The position numbers and the translations under genes were made by a program. Shown piece after piece: positions 6,242 to 13,497 of a DNA stretch of 13,497 nucleotides. This stretch comes from Bacteroidota bacterium (lineage in GTDB: Bacteria; Bacteroidota; Bacteroidia; Flavobacteriales_F; PHOS-HE28), in the NCBI GenBank assembly GCA_023430325.1, contig JAEZAU010000106.1:1-13497 (forward strand). The letters run 5' to 3'. Position 1 is the first letter of the stretch, and each line of letters starts with the position of its first letter. The notes under the pieces were generated by a model. The model saw only the letters and a program-made list of their open reading frames with translations, had not been told where the DNA came from and ran no database searches.

Positions 6242-9200
6242 ATGGCACGGCAGCGAAGATCCGTAGATGAACATGCCGTGGACCTGCTTACCTCTGCTGA
6301 GGCGGCCGAATTATTGAAATGCCATCCAAACACACTTCGCGCCCGTGTGCGGAAGGGATTGTTGAAGCCTGTCTTCCTCGGACCCAGGAAGGTCACATTC
6401 TTTCATAAGAAGGATGTTCTCTCGTTGCTCGAGAAAGGTCGAAGGTCGAGACCCGATAAATATCCTGTACACACATCTGCGCCGCCAGTGGTCGCGGTGA
6501 TCTGCACCAGTGAAGGTCTTCCTGTTCTGCAGACATTCCTGAAGGGTATTTCAAGCGATCTGGGATTTTCCTATCTGCTCTTGATCCCGGGAAGCAGGAA
6601 CCAACTTAACGATCTGCAGGCACAGTTGGCTCCACACTCCGCAGTACCGATCGTGGTCGCCGAGGAAGCAATGCTCTTGGAGGCCGATCGGGTGTATCTG
6701 TTGCCCAATGATAGGGCCACCTTTGTTCAAGAGAGGCAATTTTCCTTCACGTCAGTTCCGGTGAACAAGCGTGAATTAAGGCCGGTGGATCATTTGCTCG
6801 AGGTCCTTTCCAAAGAGTTCCGAAGTAATGTGACCGCGATCCTATTACGTCTGGATGATGATGACGGTCTGCAAAGGATGCGCGAGCTTCAGGCCGAAGG
6901 TGGTATCATCATCGCCGATGAGGGGATCTTCGCATCGGGAAAGAGCAAATTGCTACGGGACACCGGCCAGTTCGATCTGGTGCTGCCGGCACAGCGCATT
7001 GGCAAGGCCCTCACTGAATTGCACGGCCATTTCTTCAAGAAGGGAACGCTCACTGCCAACATCGTTCGTTACGAGAACGACATACAGAAGATCCTTATCC
7101 TCCTTCATCAGCGAAAGGGAGTGGATCTTACCCAATACAAACCGGCCACCATTCACCGGCGGATCCACCGACGCATGGCACTGAGCCATTGCCACCGCTT
7201 CTCCCAATATCACAGATTGTTGCGCGAGAATTCCGCCGAGGTGGATACGCTGTTCAATGACCTTTTGATCAATGTGACCACCTTCTTCCGTGACCCGGAT
7301 GTCTTTCGTGCATTGACGCGGAAAGTATTGCCTGCACTGATGAAGGACCGCATGATCAATGATCCGCTGCGTATCTGGGTGCCCGGCTGTTCCGGTGGGG
7401 AGGAGGTGATCTCCATCGCCATAACACTTCTTGAATTCCTTGGTGACCGGGCCCTTACAACACCTGTCCAGATCTTTGCAACGGACCTGAATGAACAGTC
7501 CATCGAGCGGGCGCGGCTTGGGATCTACAAGAGACAGGCCGTACGATCGCTCTCTCCCAGGCGGTTGAAGAAATATTTCACCGAGATCGATGGTCATTAC
7601 CAGGTGGTGAGATCGATCCGTGATATGTGCGTCTTCGCGCGGCATGATCTGATCAAGGATCCGCCCTTCAGCAATCTCGATCTGATAAGCTGCCAAAATC
7701 TTCTGATCTATCTTGAAGCTCCTGCACAAGCGCGTATCGTGCAGGCTTTCCACTATGCGTTGAAGCCGGAAGGTTTTCTGATCCTGGGCAGAAGTGAAAC
7801 ACCTTCCGCCGGTGGTGATATCTTCCAACAGAACGATCATCGCTACAAGGTCTATCAAGGCCGGAACGTAAGTCGGCGTATCGAGTTACCGATCACAGCA
7901 CCACCTTCTGTGATCACCGGTGACTTTGCACCCATTGGCGGCCGCCGGCTCACACGCTCCACCGCTGCGGAAATGGATGTGGATCGTGAGGCCGATCGCC
8001 TTCTGCTCAACAGGTGCACTCCACCTTGTGTGGTGGTGAACAAGGACAATGAGGTGGTGCGCTTTCGTGGGAATACCAGCCAATTCCTTGAGCATGGCAC
8101 GGGAAAGCCATCGCTCGATCTATTGAGAATGGTGAGGCCTGATCTGGTGTTCGAGCTTCGCACACTGCTCAGGCGTGCCCAGAAGGAGCGTATTCCCGTG
8201 CAACGTCGTGGCATACCCACAGAACGCAACGGCATCACCCAGGATCTCGATCTTGAAGTGGTGCCCTTCGGCACGGAGCGCGATCCATATTTCATGGTGC
8301 TGTTCCGTCCTGCGCCGATCGTAGAGGAGCTTGTGGACAGGGATCGGGCCAATGGATGGCCGAAGGATCGCAAGGAACGGCGCATCCAATTGCTGGAACA
8401 GGAGCTGAAGGATATGCGCGAGCAGATGCGCGCCATATCGCAGGAATATGAATCCGCCACCGCAGAGCTCCAGTCCGCCAATGAAGAAGTGGTCTCCAGC
8501 AATGAAGAGCTGCAAAGCATCAATGAAGAACTCGAGACCAGCAAGGAGGAACTTCAAAGTATAAATGAGGAGTTCGCCACCATCAATGAGGAGTTGCAAC
8601 AGCGTAATGATGCGTTGCGTGAGAGCGAAGAGAGGTTGAGGCTATCGGTGCGTACGGGCAAGATCGGCCTATGGGATTGGGATGTGGTCAGGGATCGCAT
8701 CACGTGGACTGATTCGTTGTTCGAGATACATGGGGTCGACCACGATTCCTTCGATCCGCAGGTGGAAGGCTTTGACAAGTTGATCCATCCAGAAGATCGC
8801 CCCATGATGAAGGAGCGGATCGAAAAGGCGCTGCGGGATGATGCTTCTTACGAAGTGGAATTCCGTGCAGTAAGACCTGGCGGAGAGGTGAGATGGTTGT
8901 TCACCAATGCCACCATTCTACGCGACAAGGACCGGCCACTACGAATGCTTGGTGCAACGGTGGATATCACTGAACGCAAACGGATCGAGTTCAAGTTGCT
9001 TGAACGCACCAGGACGTTGGAGATCCTCAACCAGGTGGGCAGCCGCATGGGGGGCGATCGTGAAGTGCAGAACGTGGTGCAAATGGTCACCGATGCAGGC
9101 CGTTCCATCAGCGGAGCGGAATTCGGTGCGTTCTTTTTCAACGCGAAGGATGAGATCCGTGGCTCCTACATGCTCTACACCCTGTCGGGGCTGCCTCGCG

Positions 9201-12200
9201 ATGCGTTCGAAAAATTCCCGATGCCTCGCAATACGGCGATCTTCGAACCCACCTTCAGCGGGAAGGGGCCCCAACGGATCGATGACGTCCTGAAGGATCG
9301 CCGGTACGGGCATAATGCACCATACAAAGGCATGCCTGAAGGTCATCCGCCAGTACGCAGTTACCTGGCGGTACCTGTTATCTCGAGGAGTGGTGAGGTG
9401 CTCGGTGGATTGTTCTATGGACATTCCAGCCCTGGGGTCTTCACCGCTGAGAACGAAGAGAACCTCTTGGCCCTGGCCGCCAATGCCGCCATGGCGATCG
9501 ACAATTCGAACCTGTACACCGCATTACAGCAGGAACTCGCCCAGCAGAAAAAAGCACAAGAGGCCATTGCTGCAACTGAGGCGAAGCTCAGGGATCTGAT
9601 CGTGAACCTGCCCGCTGCGGTCTTCAGTTGTGATCGGGAGGGACGTATTGAACTCTACAACGATGAGATGGCGCGTCTGCTCGGTGCAAGGCCGGAGAAG
9701 GGCAGGGATCACTGGTATGAACATGTAAAGATCCATGATGCCAAGGGTCGATCACTGGCTGTGGAGGACTATCCGCTCTCCAAAGCGTTGCGCACCGGCG
9801 AAGGAATGCGCGATCATGAGGTCATCCTGGAGTTCATGGATGGTCGCCGGATAAATGCACTGGTGAATCCCCTTCCGCTTAAAGGGTCCGATAACGAGAT
9901 CACCGGAGCAGTGAACGTTATCATCGATATAACCGCGCGCAAGCGTGATGAAGAGCTCCGGCGGAAGAACGCAGAGCGTCTGCGCATGACCGTGGACATT
10001 GCACGGCTGGGTATCTGGAGTTATGACCTGGTGGGCAGAAAGGCCGAGATGGACGATCGATGCCGCGAGATATACGGTGTGGAGCCTGGTGAGGTGCGCG
10101 AGGATATCTATCAACGCGTGGTCCATCCTGATGATGTCCATATTCGCGTACAAGCCCTTCAGCGTGCCCTTGATCCCAGTAGTAATGGCACCATGGAACT
10201 GGAGTACCGCATCTTCAACCAGAAAGATGGGGGATTACGGTGGGTGAGGATCACCGCCCGTGTCCAATTCGATGATCAGAGACCGGTGCACATCTTCGGC
10301 ATAGTACAGGACCTCACCGAGAAACGCAGCGCGCAGCAGGCGGTGAAGGAGAGCGAGGCCAATTTCAGGATGCTTGCGGACAATATCGAGCAACTTGCGT
10401 TCGTCATCGGCCCTGAAGGAAGGACCACCTGGTTCAATCAACGCTGGCATGAGTTCACGGGTCTTGCCTTGGAAGATATCAGGAAGGACGGAGGCATCAA
10501 CGTCTTCCATGAAGAGGATCGGGAGCGGGTGATGAGCGTGGTAAGGAACAGTCTGCGTACCGGTGAGCCTTGGGAAGAACAATTCCGTCTGGTACGTAAG
10601 GACGGTGAGGTGCGTTGGTTCCTTTCGCGCTGCACGCCATACCGCGATGCGAATGGTTCCATCATACGATGGTTCGGTACCAATACCGACATCACCTCGT
10701 CCAAGGAAGCGGAGGAAACCATCCGTGAAAGCGAAGAGCGGTTCCGTCTTCTTGCCGATAACATGGATCAGCTTGCATGGATGGCCAGCGCTGATGGCAA
10801 GTCCTGGTGGTTCAACAAGCGATGGGAGGAATTCACCGGTCTACCTTCCGAAAAGATCCTTGAGCATTCCAGGGAACTCCATCACCCCGATCACTATGAT
10901 CAGGTCGTGGCCGAGCTCACCGCTGCAGGAGAAAAAGGCAGGGCGTGGGAACAGACCTTTCCCTTGAAACGATGGGATGGTCAATGGCGATGGTTCCTGG
11001 CGCGCGCAACGCCCTTGAGCGATGACAGTGGTGCCGTGAACCGATGGTTCTGCACGTGTACGGATATCACCGATCGCCGCGATGCCGAGGAAGCGTTGAA
11101 GGCTGCGGATGCCGCAAAGGACAAGTTCCTGGCCACCCTTGCACACGAACTCCGGAGCCCGCTGGCCCCATTGCGCAACGGATTGGAATTGCTGCCCCTG
11201 CTGAAGGGATCCGAAGAGGAGACCAACAAGGTGCATGGAATGATGCAACGGCAGCTTTCGCATATGGTGCATCTGATCGATGACCTGATGGATCTCAGCC
11301 GCATAAGCCGGGAGATGGTGCATTTGCGAATGGAACAGGTGGATCTTGTATCCGCAGCGGAACAGGCCATTGAGGCCGTAAGACCGGTCATGGATCCGCT
11401 TGGTCACCGGTTCGACATGATAGTGGAATCGCGCGATCTGCGTGTTACGGGAGATCGTACCCGCATCACCCAGGTGATCAACAACCTGTTGAACAATGCT
11501 GTGAAATACACACCCAACAACGGGGACATCCGCTTGGAACTTTCCAGGGAGGGCCACCATGCAGTGATCAAGGTCTCCGACAATGGCATCGGAATTCCGG
11601 AGAACATGTTGCCGCGGGTCTTTGACATGTTCGCACAAGTAGGTACAGCCCAAGGAAGGAGCGGGGGCGGCCTGGGTATCGGCCTGCATATCGTGAAACG
11701 TCTTGTGGAGATGCATCACGGTTCGGTAAGTGTGGTCAGCAATGGCGAGAACAAGGGCAGTACGTTCAACATCAGGTTGCCTCTTTCCGGCCGTAAGAAG
11801 GTGACAGCCGCGGAGAGTGAGAAGAAGGTGTATGACATCAAAAGGCGCAAGATCCTTGTGGTGGATGATAATAAGGATTCGGCGATCTCCCTTTCATCGG
11901 TATTAAAGGCCATGGGCCAGCATACGTTCCTTGCGCATGATGGGCTCCAAGCAGTGGAAGTGGCGCAGAACGAGTGTCCCGATGTGATCTTCATGGATAT
12001 CGGAATGCCGAAAATGAACGGGTATGAAGCGTGCGAACGCATACGGCAGCAAGATTGGGGAAGGAACATGATCATTGTTGCCGTTACCGGCTGGGGAGCG
12101 GAGCAGGATCGGAAACGATCGATGGAAGCAGGTTTCGATCAGCATTACGTGAAGCCGATCGATCGCGAGAGCATCCTGAAGATCCTTTCTACACAGAAGG

Positions 12201-12211
12201 TCCCTTCCTGA
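6242..12211 (+). CDS. HTH-CheB-CheR-PAS/GAF hybrid histidine kinase (giant signalling protein)
   Basis: A 1989-aa soluble multidomain protein. In order: excisionase/MerR-type HTH (about 14-66: TSAEAAELL, HPNTLRARVRKG, LGPRKV); CheB methylesterase-like domain (about 82-270) with nucleophile Ser replaced by Thr89 and catalytic His by Pro116, Asp208 kept; CheR methyltransferase (about 278-538) with TTFFRD (Arg350), SAM loop GCSGGEE (382-388), Asp415, and SCQNLLIYL (483-491, usual CRN); PAS-like domain (about 583-689); NEEL heptad coiled coil (about 710-792); PAS1 (794-914); GAF (about 918-1097); PAS2 (1112-1238); PAS3 (1243-1365); PAS4 and PAS5 (1370-1621); HisKA with His1635 in AHELRSPLAP; HATPase_c with N box 1747-1753, DNGIGIP and GGGLGIGL; REC (about 1866-1985) with Asp1875/1876, phospho-Asp1919 and Lys1971. 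CheB-CheR-PAS fusions followed by a kinase are a known class. The N-terminal HTH is not part of the usual arrangement as I know it. ATG 6242 is the only ATG upstream of the HTH in this short gap, and no Shine-Dalgarno is evident. It was read through without frameshift. It probably integrates several small-molecule or redox-type PAS/GAF inputs. Ligands are unknown. Confidence 0.93.
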   Translation: MARQRRSVDEHAVDLLTSAEAAELLKCHPNTLRARVRKGLLKPVFLGPRKVTFFHKKDVLSLLEKGRRSRPDKYPVHTSAPPVVAVICTSEGLPVLQTFLKGISSDLGFSYLLLIPGSRNQLNDLQAQLAPHSAVPIVVAEEAMLLEADRVYLLPNDRATFVQERQFSFTSVPVNKRELRPVDHLLEVLSKEFRSNVTAILLRLDDDDGLQRMRELQAEGGIIIADEGIFASGKSKLLRDTGQFDLVLPAQRIGKALTELHGHFFKKGTLTANIVRYENDIQKILILLHQRKGVDLTQYKPATIHRRIHRRMALSHCHRFSQYHRLLRENSAEVDTLFNDLLINVTTFFRDPDVFRALTRKVLPALMKDRMINDPLRIWVPGCSGGEEVISIAITLLEFLGDRALTTPVQIFATDLNEQSIERARLGIYKRQAVRSLSPRRLKKYFTEIDGHYQVVRSIRDMCVFARHDLIKDPPFSNLDLISCQNLLIYLEAPAQARIVQAFHYALKPEGFLILGRSETPSAGGDIFQQNDHRYKVYQGRNVSRRIELPITAPPSVITGDFAPIGGRRLTRSTAAEMDVDREADRLLLNRCTPPCVVVNKDNEVVRFRGNTSQFLEHGTGKPSLDLLRMVRPDLVFELRTLLRRAQKERIPVQRRGIPTERNGITQDLDLEVVPFGTERDPYFMVLFRPAPIVEELVDRDRANGWPKDRKERRIQLLEQELKDMREQMRAISQEYESATAELQSANEEVVSSNEELQSINEELETSKEELQSINEEFATINEELQQRNDALRESEERLRLSVRTGKIGLWDWDVVRDRITWTDSLFEIHGVDHDSFDPQVEGFDKLIHPEDRPMMKERIEKALRDDASYEVEFRAVRPGGEVRWLFTNATILRDKDRPLRMLGATVDITERKRIEFKLLERTRTLEILNQVGSRMGGDREVQNVVQMVTDAGRSISGAEFGAFFFNAKDEIRGSYMLYTLSGLPRDAFEKFPMPRNTAIFEPTFSGKGPQRIDDVLKDRRYGHNAPYKGMPEGHPPVRSYLAVPVISRSGEVLGGLFYGHSSPGVFTAENEENLLALAANAAMAIDNSNLYTALQQELAQQKKAQEAIAATEAKLRDLIVNLPAAVFSCDREGRIELYNDEMARLLGARPEKGRDHWYEHVKIHDAKGRSLAVEDYPLSKALRTGEGMRDHEVILEFMDGRRINALVNPLPLKGSDNEITGAVNVIIDITARKRDEELRRKNAERLRMTVDIARLGIWSYDLVGRKAEMDDRCREIYGVEPGEVREDIYQRVVHPDDVHIRVQALQRALDPSSNGTMELEYRIFNQKDGGLRWVRITARVQFDDQRPVHIFGIVQDLTEKRSAQQAVKESEANFRMLADNIEQLAFVIGPEGRTTWFNQRWHEFTGLALEDIRKDGGINVFHEEDRERVMSVVRNSLRTGEPWEEQFRLVRKDGEVRWFLSRCTPYRDANGSIIRWFGTNTDITSSKEAEETIRESEERFRLLADNMDQLAWMASADGKSWWFNKRWEEFTGLPSEKILEHSRELHHPDHYDQVVAELTAAGEKGRAWEQTFPLKRWDGQWRWFLARATPLSDDSGAVNRWFCTCTDITDRRDAEEALKAADAAKDKFLATLAHELRSPLAPLRNGLELLPLLKGSEEETNKVHGMMQRQLSHMVHLIDDLMDLSRISREMVHLRMEQVDLVSAAEQAIEAVRPVMDPLGHRFDMIVESRDLRVTGDRTRITQVINNLLNNAVKYTPNNGDIRLELSREGHHAVIKVSDNGIGIPENMLPRVFDMFAQVGTAQGRSGGGLGIGLHIVKRLVEMHHGSVSVVSNGENKGSTFNIRLPLSGRKKVTAAESEKKVYDIKRRKILVVDDNKDSAISLSSVLKAMGQHTFLAHDGLQAVEVAQNECPDVIFMDIGMPKMNGYEACERIRQQDWGRNMIIVAVTGWGAEQDRKRSMEAGFDQHYVKPIDRESILKILSTQKVPS
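6281..6440 (+). other. Excisionase/MerR-type helix-turn-helix segment at the N-terminus of the giant kinase
   Basis: Residues about 14-66 of the 6242-12211 protein follow the HTH_17 pattern. There is a T-S-x-E-A-A-E-L-L first helix, then a turn and recognition helix (CHPNTLRARVRKG), then the G-x-x-K wing (LGPRKV), and a closing helix with the D-V-L-S-L-L ending. This pattern is typical of winged helices that bind DNA in Xis and BldC-like proteins. No start codon or stop separates it from the CheB-like domain, so it is a true in-frame fusion in this sequence. DNA binding is inferred from the fold; a protein-protein role remains possible. Confidence 0.8.
8477..8602 (+). repeat. Six 21-bp repeats encoding an NEEL heptad coiled coil
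   Basis: Residues 746-787 of the giant kinase form six consecutive seven-residue units built on N/K-E-E-L/V/F. The units are ANEEVVS, SNEELQS, INEELET, SKEELQS, INEEFAT and INEELQQ. At DNA level AATGAAGA/AATGAGGA recurs every 21 bases. This helix is a hallmark linker of CheB-CheR fusion proteins. It probably forms a parallel dimer stalk that carries conformational signal from the CheB/CheR half to the PAS/GAF/kinase half. Confidence 0.9.
10349..11104 (+). repeat. Tandem duplicated PAS units (126 codons each)
   Basis: Two adjacent PAS domains of the giant kinase start with ESE at 10349 and 10727, exactly 378 bp apart. They share F-R-(M/L)-L-A-D-N, the WFN(Q/K)RW(H/E)EFTGL block, a charged E-W-E-(E/Q) stretch, the W-(R)-W-F-L-(S/A)-R-(C/A)-T-P core and the closing RWF..(N/C)TDIT. 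The pattern fits an in-frame duplication. PAS1-PAS3 of the same protein are clearly more distant. The Trp-rich core is typical of the PAS_3/PAC type; the ligand is unknown. Confidence 0.82.
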
Positions 12212-12293
12212 ACAACATTACGATCGTTGACATCTGATCGGCAGGGATCCGATCGCGCATGATGTGCGCAGCGAAATTTGTGCGCTGATCCGC
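12212..12293 (+). other. Intergenic gap between the kinase operon and the secreted-protein gene
   Basis: This 82-base stretch is the longest non-coding region in the window. It holds a 6-bp inverted repeat GATCGG/CCGATC (12236-12241 and 12249-12254, 7-base loop) with no T run after it, so it is not a convincing intrinsic terminator. A TTGACA-like hexamer occurs at 12227-12232, but I cannot find a matching Bacteroidota -7 element (TAnnTTTG) at proper spacing. A promoter for the downstream gene may be here but cannot be called. Confidence 0.4.
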
Positions 12294-13497
12294 GTGCACT
12301 TGATCTTCCGTTCGATCCTTTCCGTTCCATTTAGCCTGCTGCTCTTCGCCGTACATGGCCAGGTCCCCACCAAATGCCTGGAGATCGAAAGCCTGCTGGT
12401 GGATGCCTGCGTAAATTCCGATGATTGTCCCGGATCCCAGGAGGCCCATAATGAATGGGTGCGATTCAAGATCGGGCCTGCGGATATCGCGTTGAACGAC
12501 CTTCTGGTGGTGTGGCCCAATAATCCATGGCAGGGTTTCGTGCAGGATGCCTCAACGGCTTCATTGGTAACACAGATGAATGCGACCGTCCAGGGTTGCG
12601 GATGGTTGGTGGAACCCCCCAACGATCACCTCCCGGCAGGTGCAACGGTCCTATTGGTCAGCAGTACGTTGATGTGCCCTACGGCCAATCCCTTCACCGA
12701 TCTGAACGATACGCTTCATGTGGTCTTTCAAGCCCCTGGCAACAATACCGCCCATCTGCTGAACCACAACAACGGCCCCGATACCCTATCAGTCCCGATA
12801 GGGCCACCGATCACGCGTACGGTCATCATCTCCCATGTTCCGGCGGCCTGTCATGATACGGTCACCTACCTGCCACAGCAATTGGTGAACATCTACGGGA
12901 ATCATGGAGGTCTTTCTGCCGAGAACGATGGTGCCGCAGTGGAATTCTCCTGGCCTGGCGTGCCACAGTCCACTTATCTCAACCACGGTTGTCAGGCGCC
13001 ATTCACACCGCTGGTAGTGATCATCGATCCACCGATCGGTCCTTTATGTTCCGGCGGAAGTGTTCAACTTTCAGCACAGGTCTCTTCTCCTGTCAACACG
13101 GTCTATTGGCAGGGTGGTTCAGGGACCTTCAGCGATCCGAACGGTCTTTCCACCACTTACATCGCAGGGCCACAGGATACCGGTGATGTTATCTTGGAAT
13201 TCTGTGCTGAGAACGCATGTGGGGAGCCGGTCTGCGCGAACGTGGTCATCGTGGCAGGCCAGGATCCGCAGGTGACCATCATCAATGGCGACACCGTTCC
13301 GAGCTGTATGGGTGATGTGATCGACCTCGTTGCGATAGGTAATGGCGACCTTGAATGGAATACCGGAAGCACGAATGATACGCTGACCATCGATAGTCCA
13401 GGAACGTACACCGTACATATGGAAAATTCCTGCGGATCGGATTCAGCGAGCGTGGTCGTTCTGGAAGGCATCGCTCCGATCGCACAGATCATGGGAG
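12294..13497 (+). CDS. Secreted protein with lamin-tail-like and Ig/PKD-like domains, 3' end beyond the window
   Basis: N-terminal part (401 codons in view) of a secreted surface protein; the frame runs open to the window end. From GTG 12294 the product starts with a short Arg-containing n-region and a hydrophobic core (ILSVPFSLLLFAV), ending around HGQ, which is a plausible type I signal peptide. Residues about 25-165 resemble the lamin-tail-like domain found at the start of Flavobacteriales adhesins: CLEIESLLVDAC, NEWVRFKIGP, a WPNNPWQGF motif, LPAGATVLLVSS, DTLHVVFQAPGNN. Cys-containing beta-rich segments of Ig/PKD-like type follow (PLCSGGSVQLSA; SCMGDVIDLVAIGNG with W-x-T-G-S-T-N-D-T-L and PGTYTV). 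Proteins of this build usually end in a type IX sorting domain or gliding-motility-associated C-terminal domain, but that end is outside the window. There is no ATG start: GTG 12294 is preferred; GTG 12264 and TTG 12300 are alternatives, and an upstream in-frame stop lies at 12228-12230. It does not appear functionally tied to the kinases. Confidence 0.82.
   Translation, partial: MHLIFRSILSVPFSLLLFAVHGQVPTKCLEIESLLVDACVNSDDCPGSQEAHNEWVRFKIGPADIALNDLLVVWPNNPWQGFVQDASTASLVTQMNATVQGCGWLVEPPNDHLPAGATVLLVSSTLMCPTANPFTDLNDTLHVVFQAPGNNTAHLLNHNNGPDTLSVPIGPPITRTVIISHVPAACHDTVTYLPQQLVNIYGNHGGLSAENDGAAVEFSWPGVPQSTYLNHGCQAPFTPLVVIIDPPIGPLCSGGSVQLSAQVSSPVNTVYWQGGSGTFSDPNGLSTTYIAGPQDTGDVILEFCAENACGEPVCANVVIVAGQDPQVTIINGDTVPSCMGDVIDLVAIGNGDLEWNTGSTNDTLTIDSPGTYTVHMENSCGSDSASVVVLEGIAPIAQIMG

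Noticed and set aside
6953..7858. Long antisense open frame (about 300 codons) on the - strand; a similar one at 10841-11719
   Set aside because: Both lie entirely opposite conserved domains (CheR; PAS5/HisKA/HATPase) of the + strand gene, their translations show no recognisable motif, and the bias against TTA/CTA/TCA codons explains the open reverse frames.
12196..12207. GAAGG/CCTTC inverted repeat at the end of the giant kinase gene
   Set aside because: The loop would be only two bases and it lies inside the coding sequence with no T run, so it is not a terminator.
12236..12254. GATCGG/CCGATC hairpin after the giant kinase gene as a terminator
   Set aside because: The stem is only 6 bp, no T run follows, and both arms contain GATC, which is very common here, so chance is likely.
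12259..12288. Small frame starting with two ATGs in the 12212-12293 gap
   Set aside because: It encodes only nine residues before a stop and shows no coding signal; a leader peptide cannot be supported.

Overview
The window looks like a piece of chromosome from a Bacteroidota bacterium, most likely a relatively GC-rich Flavobacteriales-type lineage. This is inferred from three things. The last gene encodes a secreted protein of the Bacteroidota adhesin / type IX secretion cargo style. The start codons mostly lack a good Shine-Dalgarno sequence. The codon usage is consistent across all genes, so nothing looks recently transferred. All genes lie on the + strand and are tightly packed. I see no RNA gene, insertion sequence, CRISPR array, phage gene or intrinsic terminator.

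Layout: (1) 1-3638, the 3' part of a hybrid histidine kinase with at least three tandem HAMP-type repeats of exactly 276 bp, a GAF domain, a coiled coil, a HisKA/HATPase core and three receiver-like domains, the middle one lacking its phospho-Asp. (2) 3641-5791, a second hybrid kinase (REC-GAF-HisKA-HATPase-REC), two bases after the first. (3) 5808-6215, a stand-alone single-domain receiver. (4) 6242-12211, a giant soluble protein of 1989 aa with the order excisionase/MerR-like HTH, CheB-like domain, CheR methyltransferase, PAS-like, coiled coil, PAS, GAF, four-PAS-type series, HisKA, HATPase, REC. (5) 12294 to the window end, the N-terminal part of a secreted protein with a lamin-tail-like domain and Ig/PKD-like repeats. 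It has no ATG start and is probably a separate transcription unit or a loosely attached downstream gene.

Genes 1-4 read as one operon-like multi-kinase phosphorelay module. It has three hybrid kinases, seven receiver domains (one clearly degenerate), a free receiver that could shuttle phosphate, and a CheB/CheR-derived module. There is no HPt domain, chemoreceptor, CheA/CheW, GGDEF/EAL or conventional output regulator in view. The only obvious DNA-binding element is the HTH at the N-terminus of the giant kinase.

Most noteworthy points: the DNA-binding domain fused to a CheB-CheR-kinase; the loss of the catalytic Ser and His in its CheB domain while the CheR residues are mostly kept; the Nik1/Os-1-like HAMP array; the pseudo-receiver in gene 1; and a Lys-to-Thr change in the first receiver of gene 2. 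All function calls come from reading motifs by eye. No database search was run.
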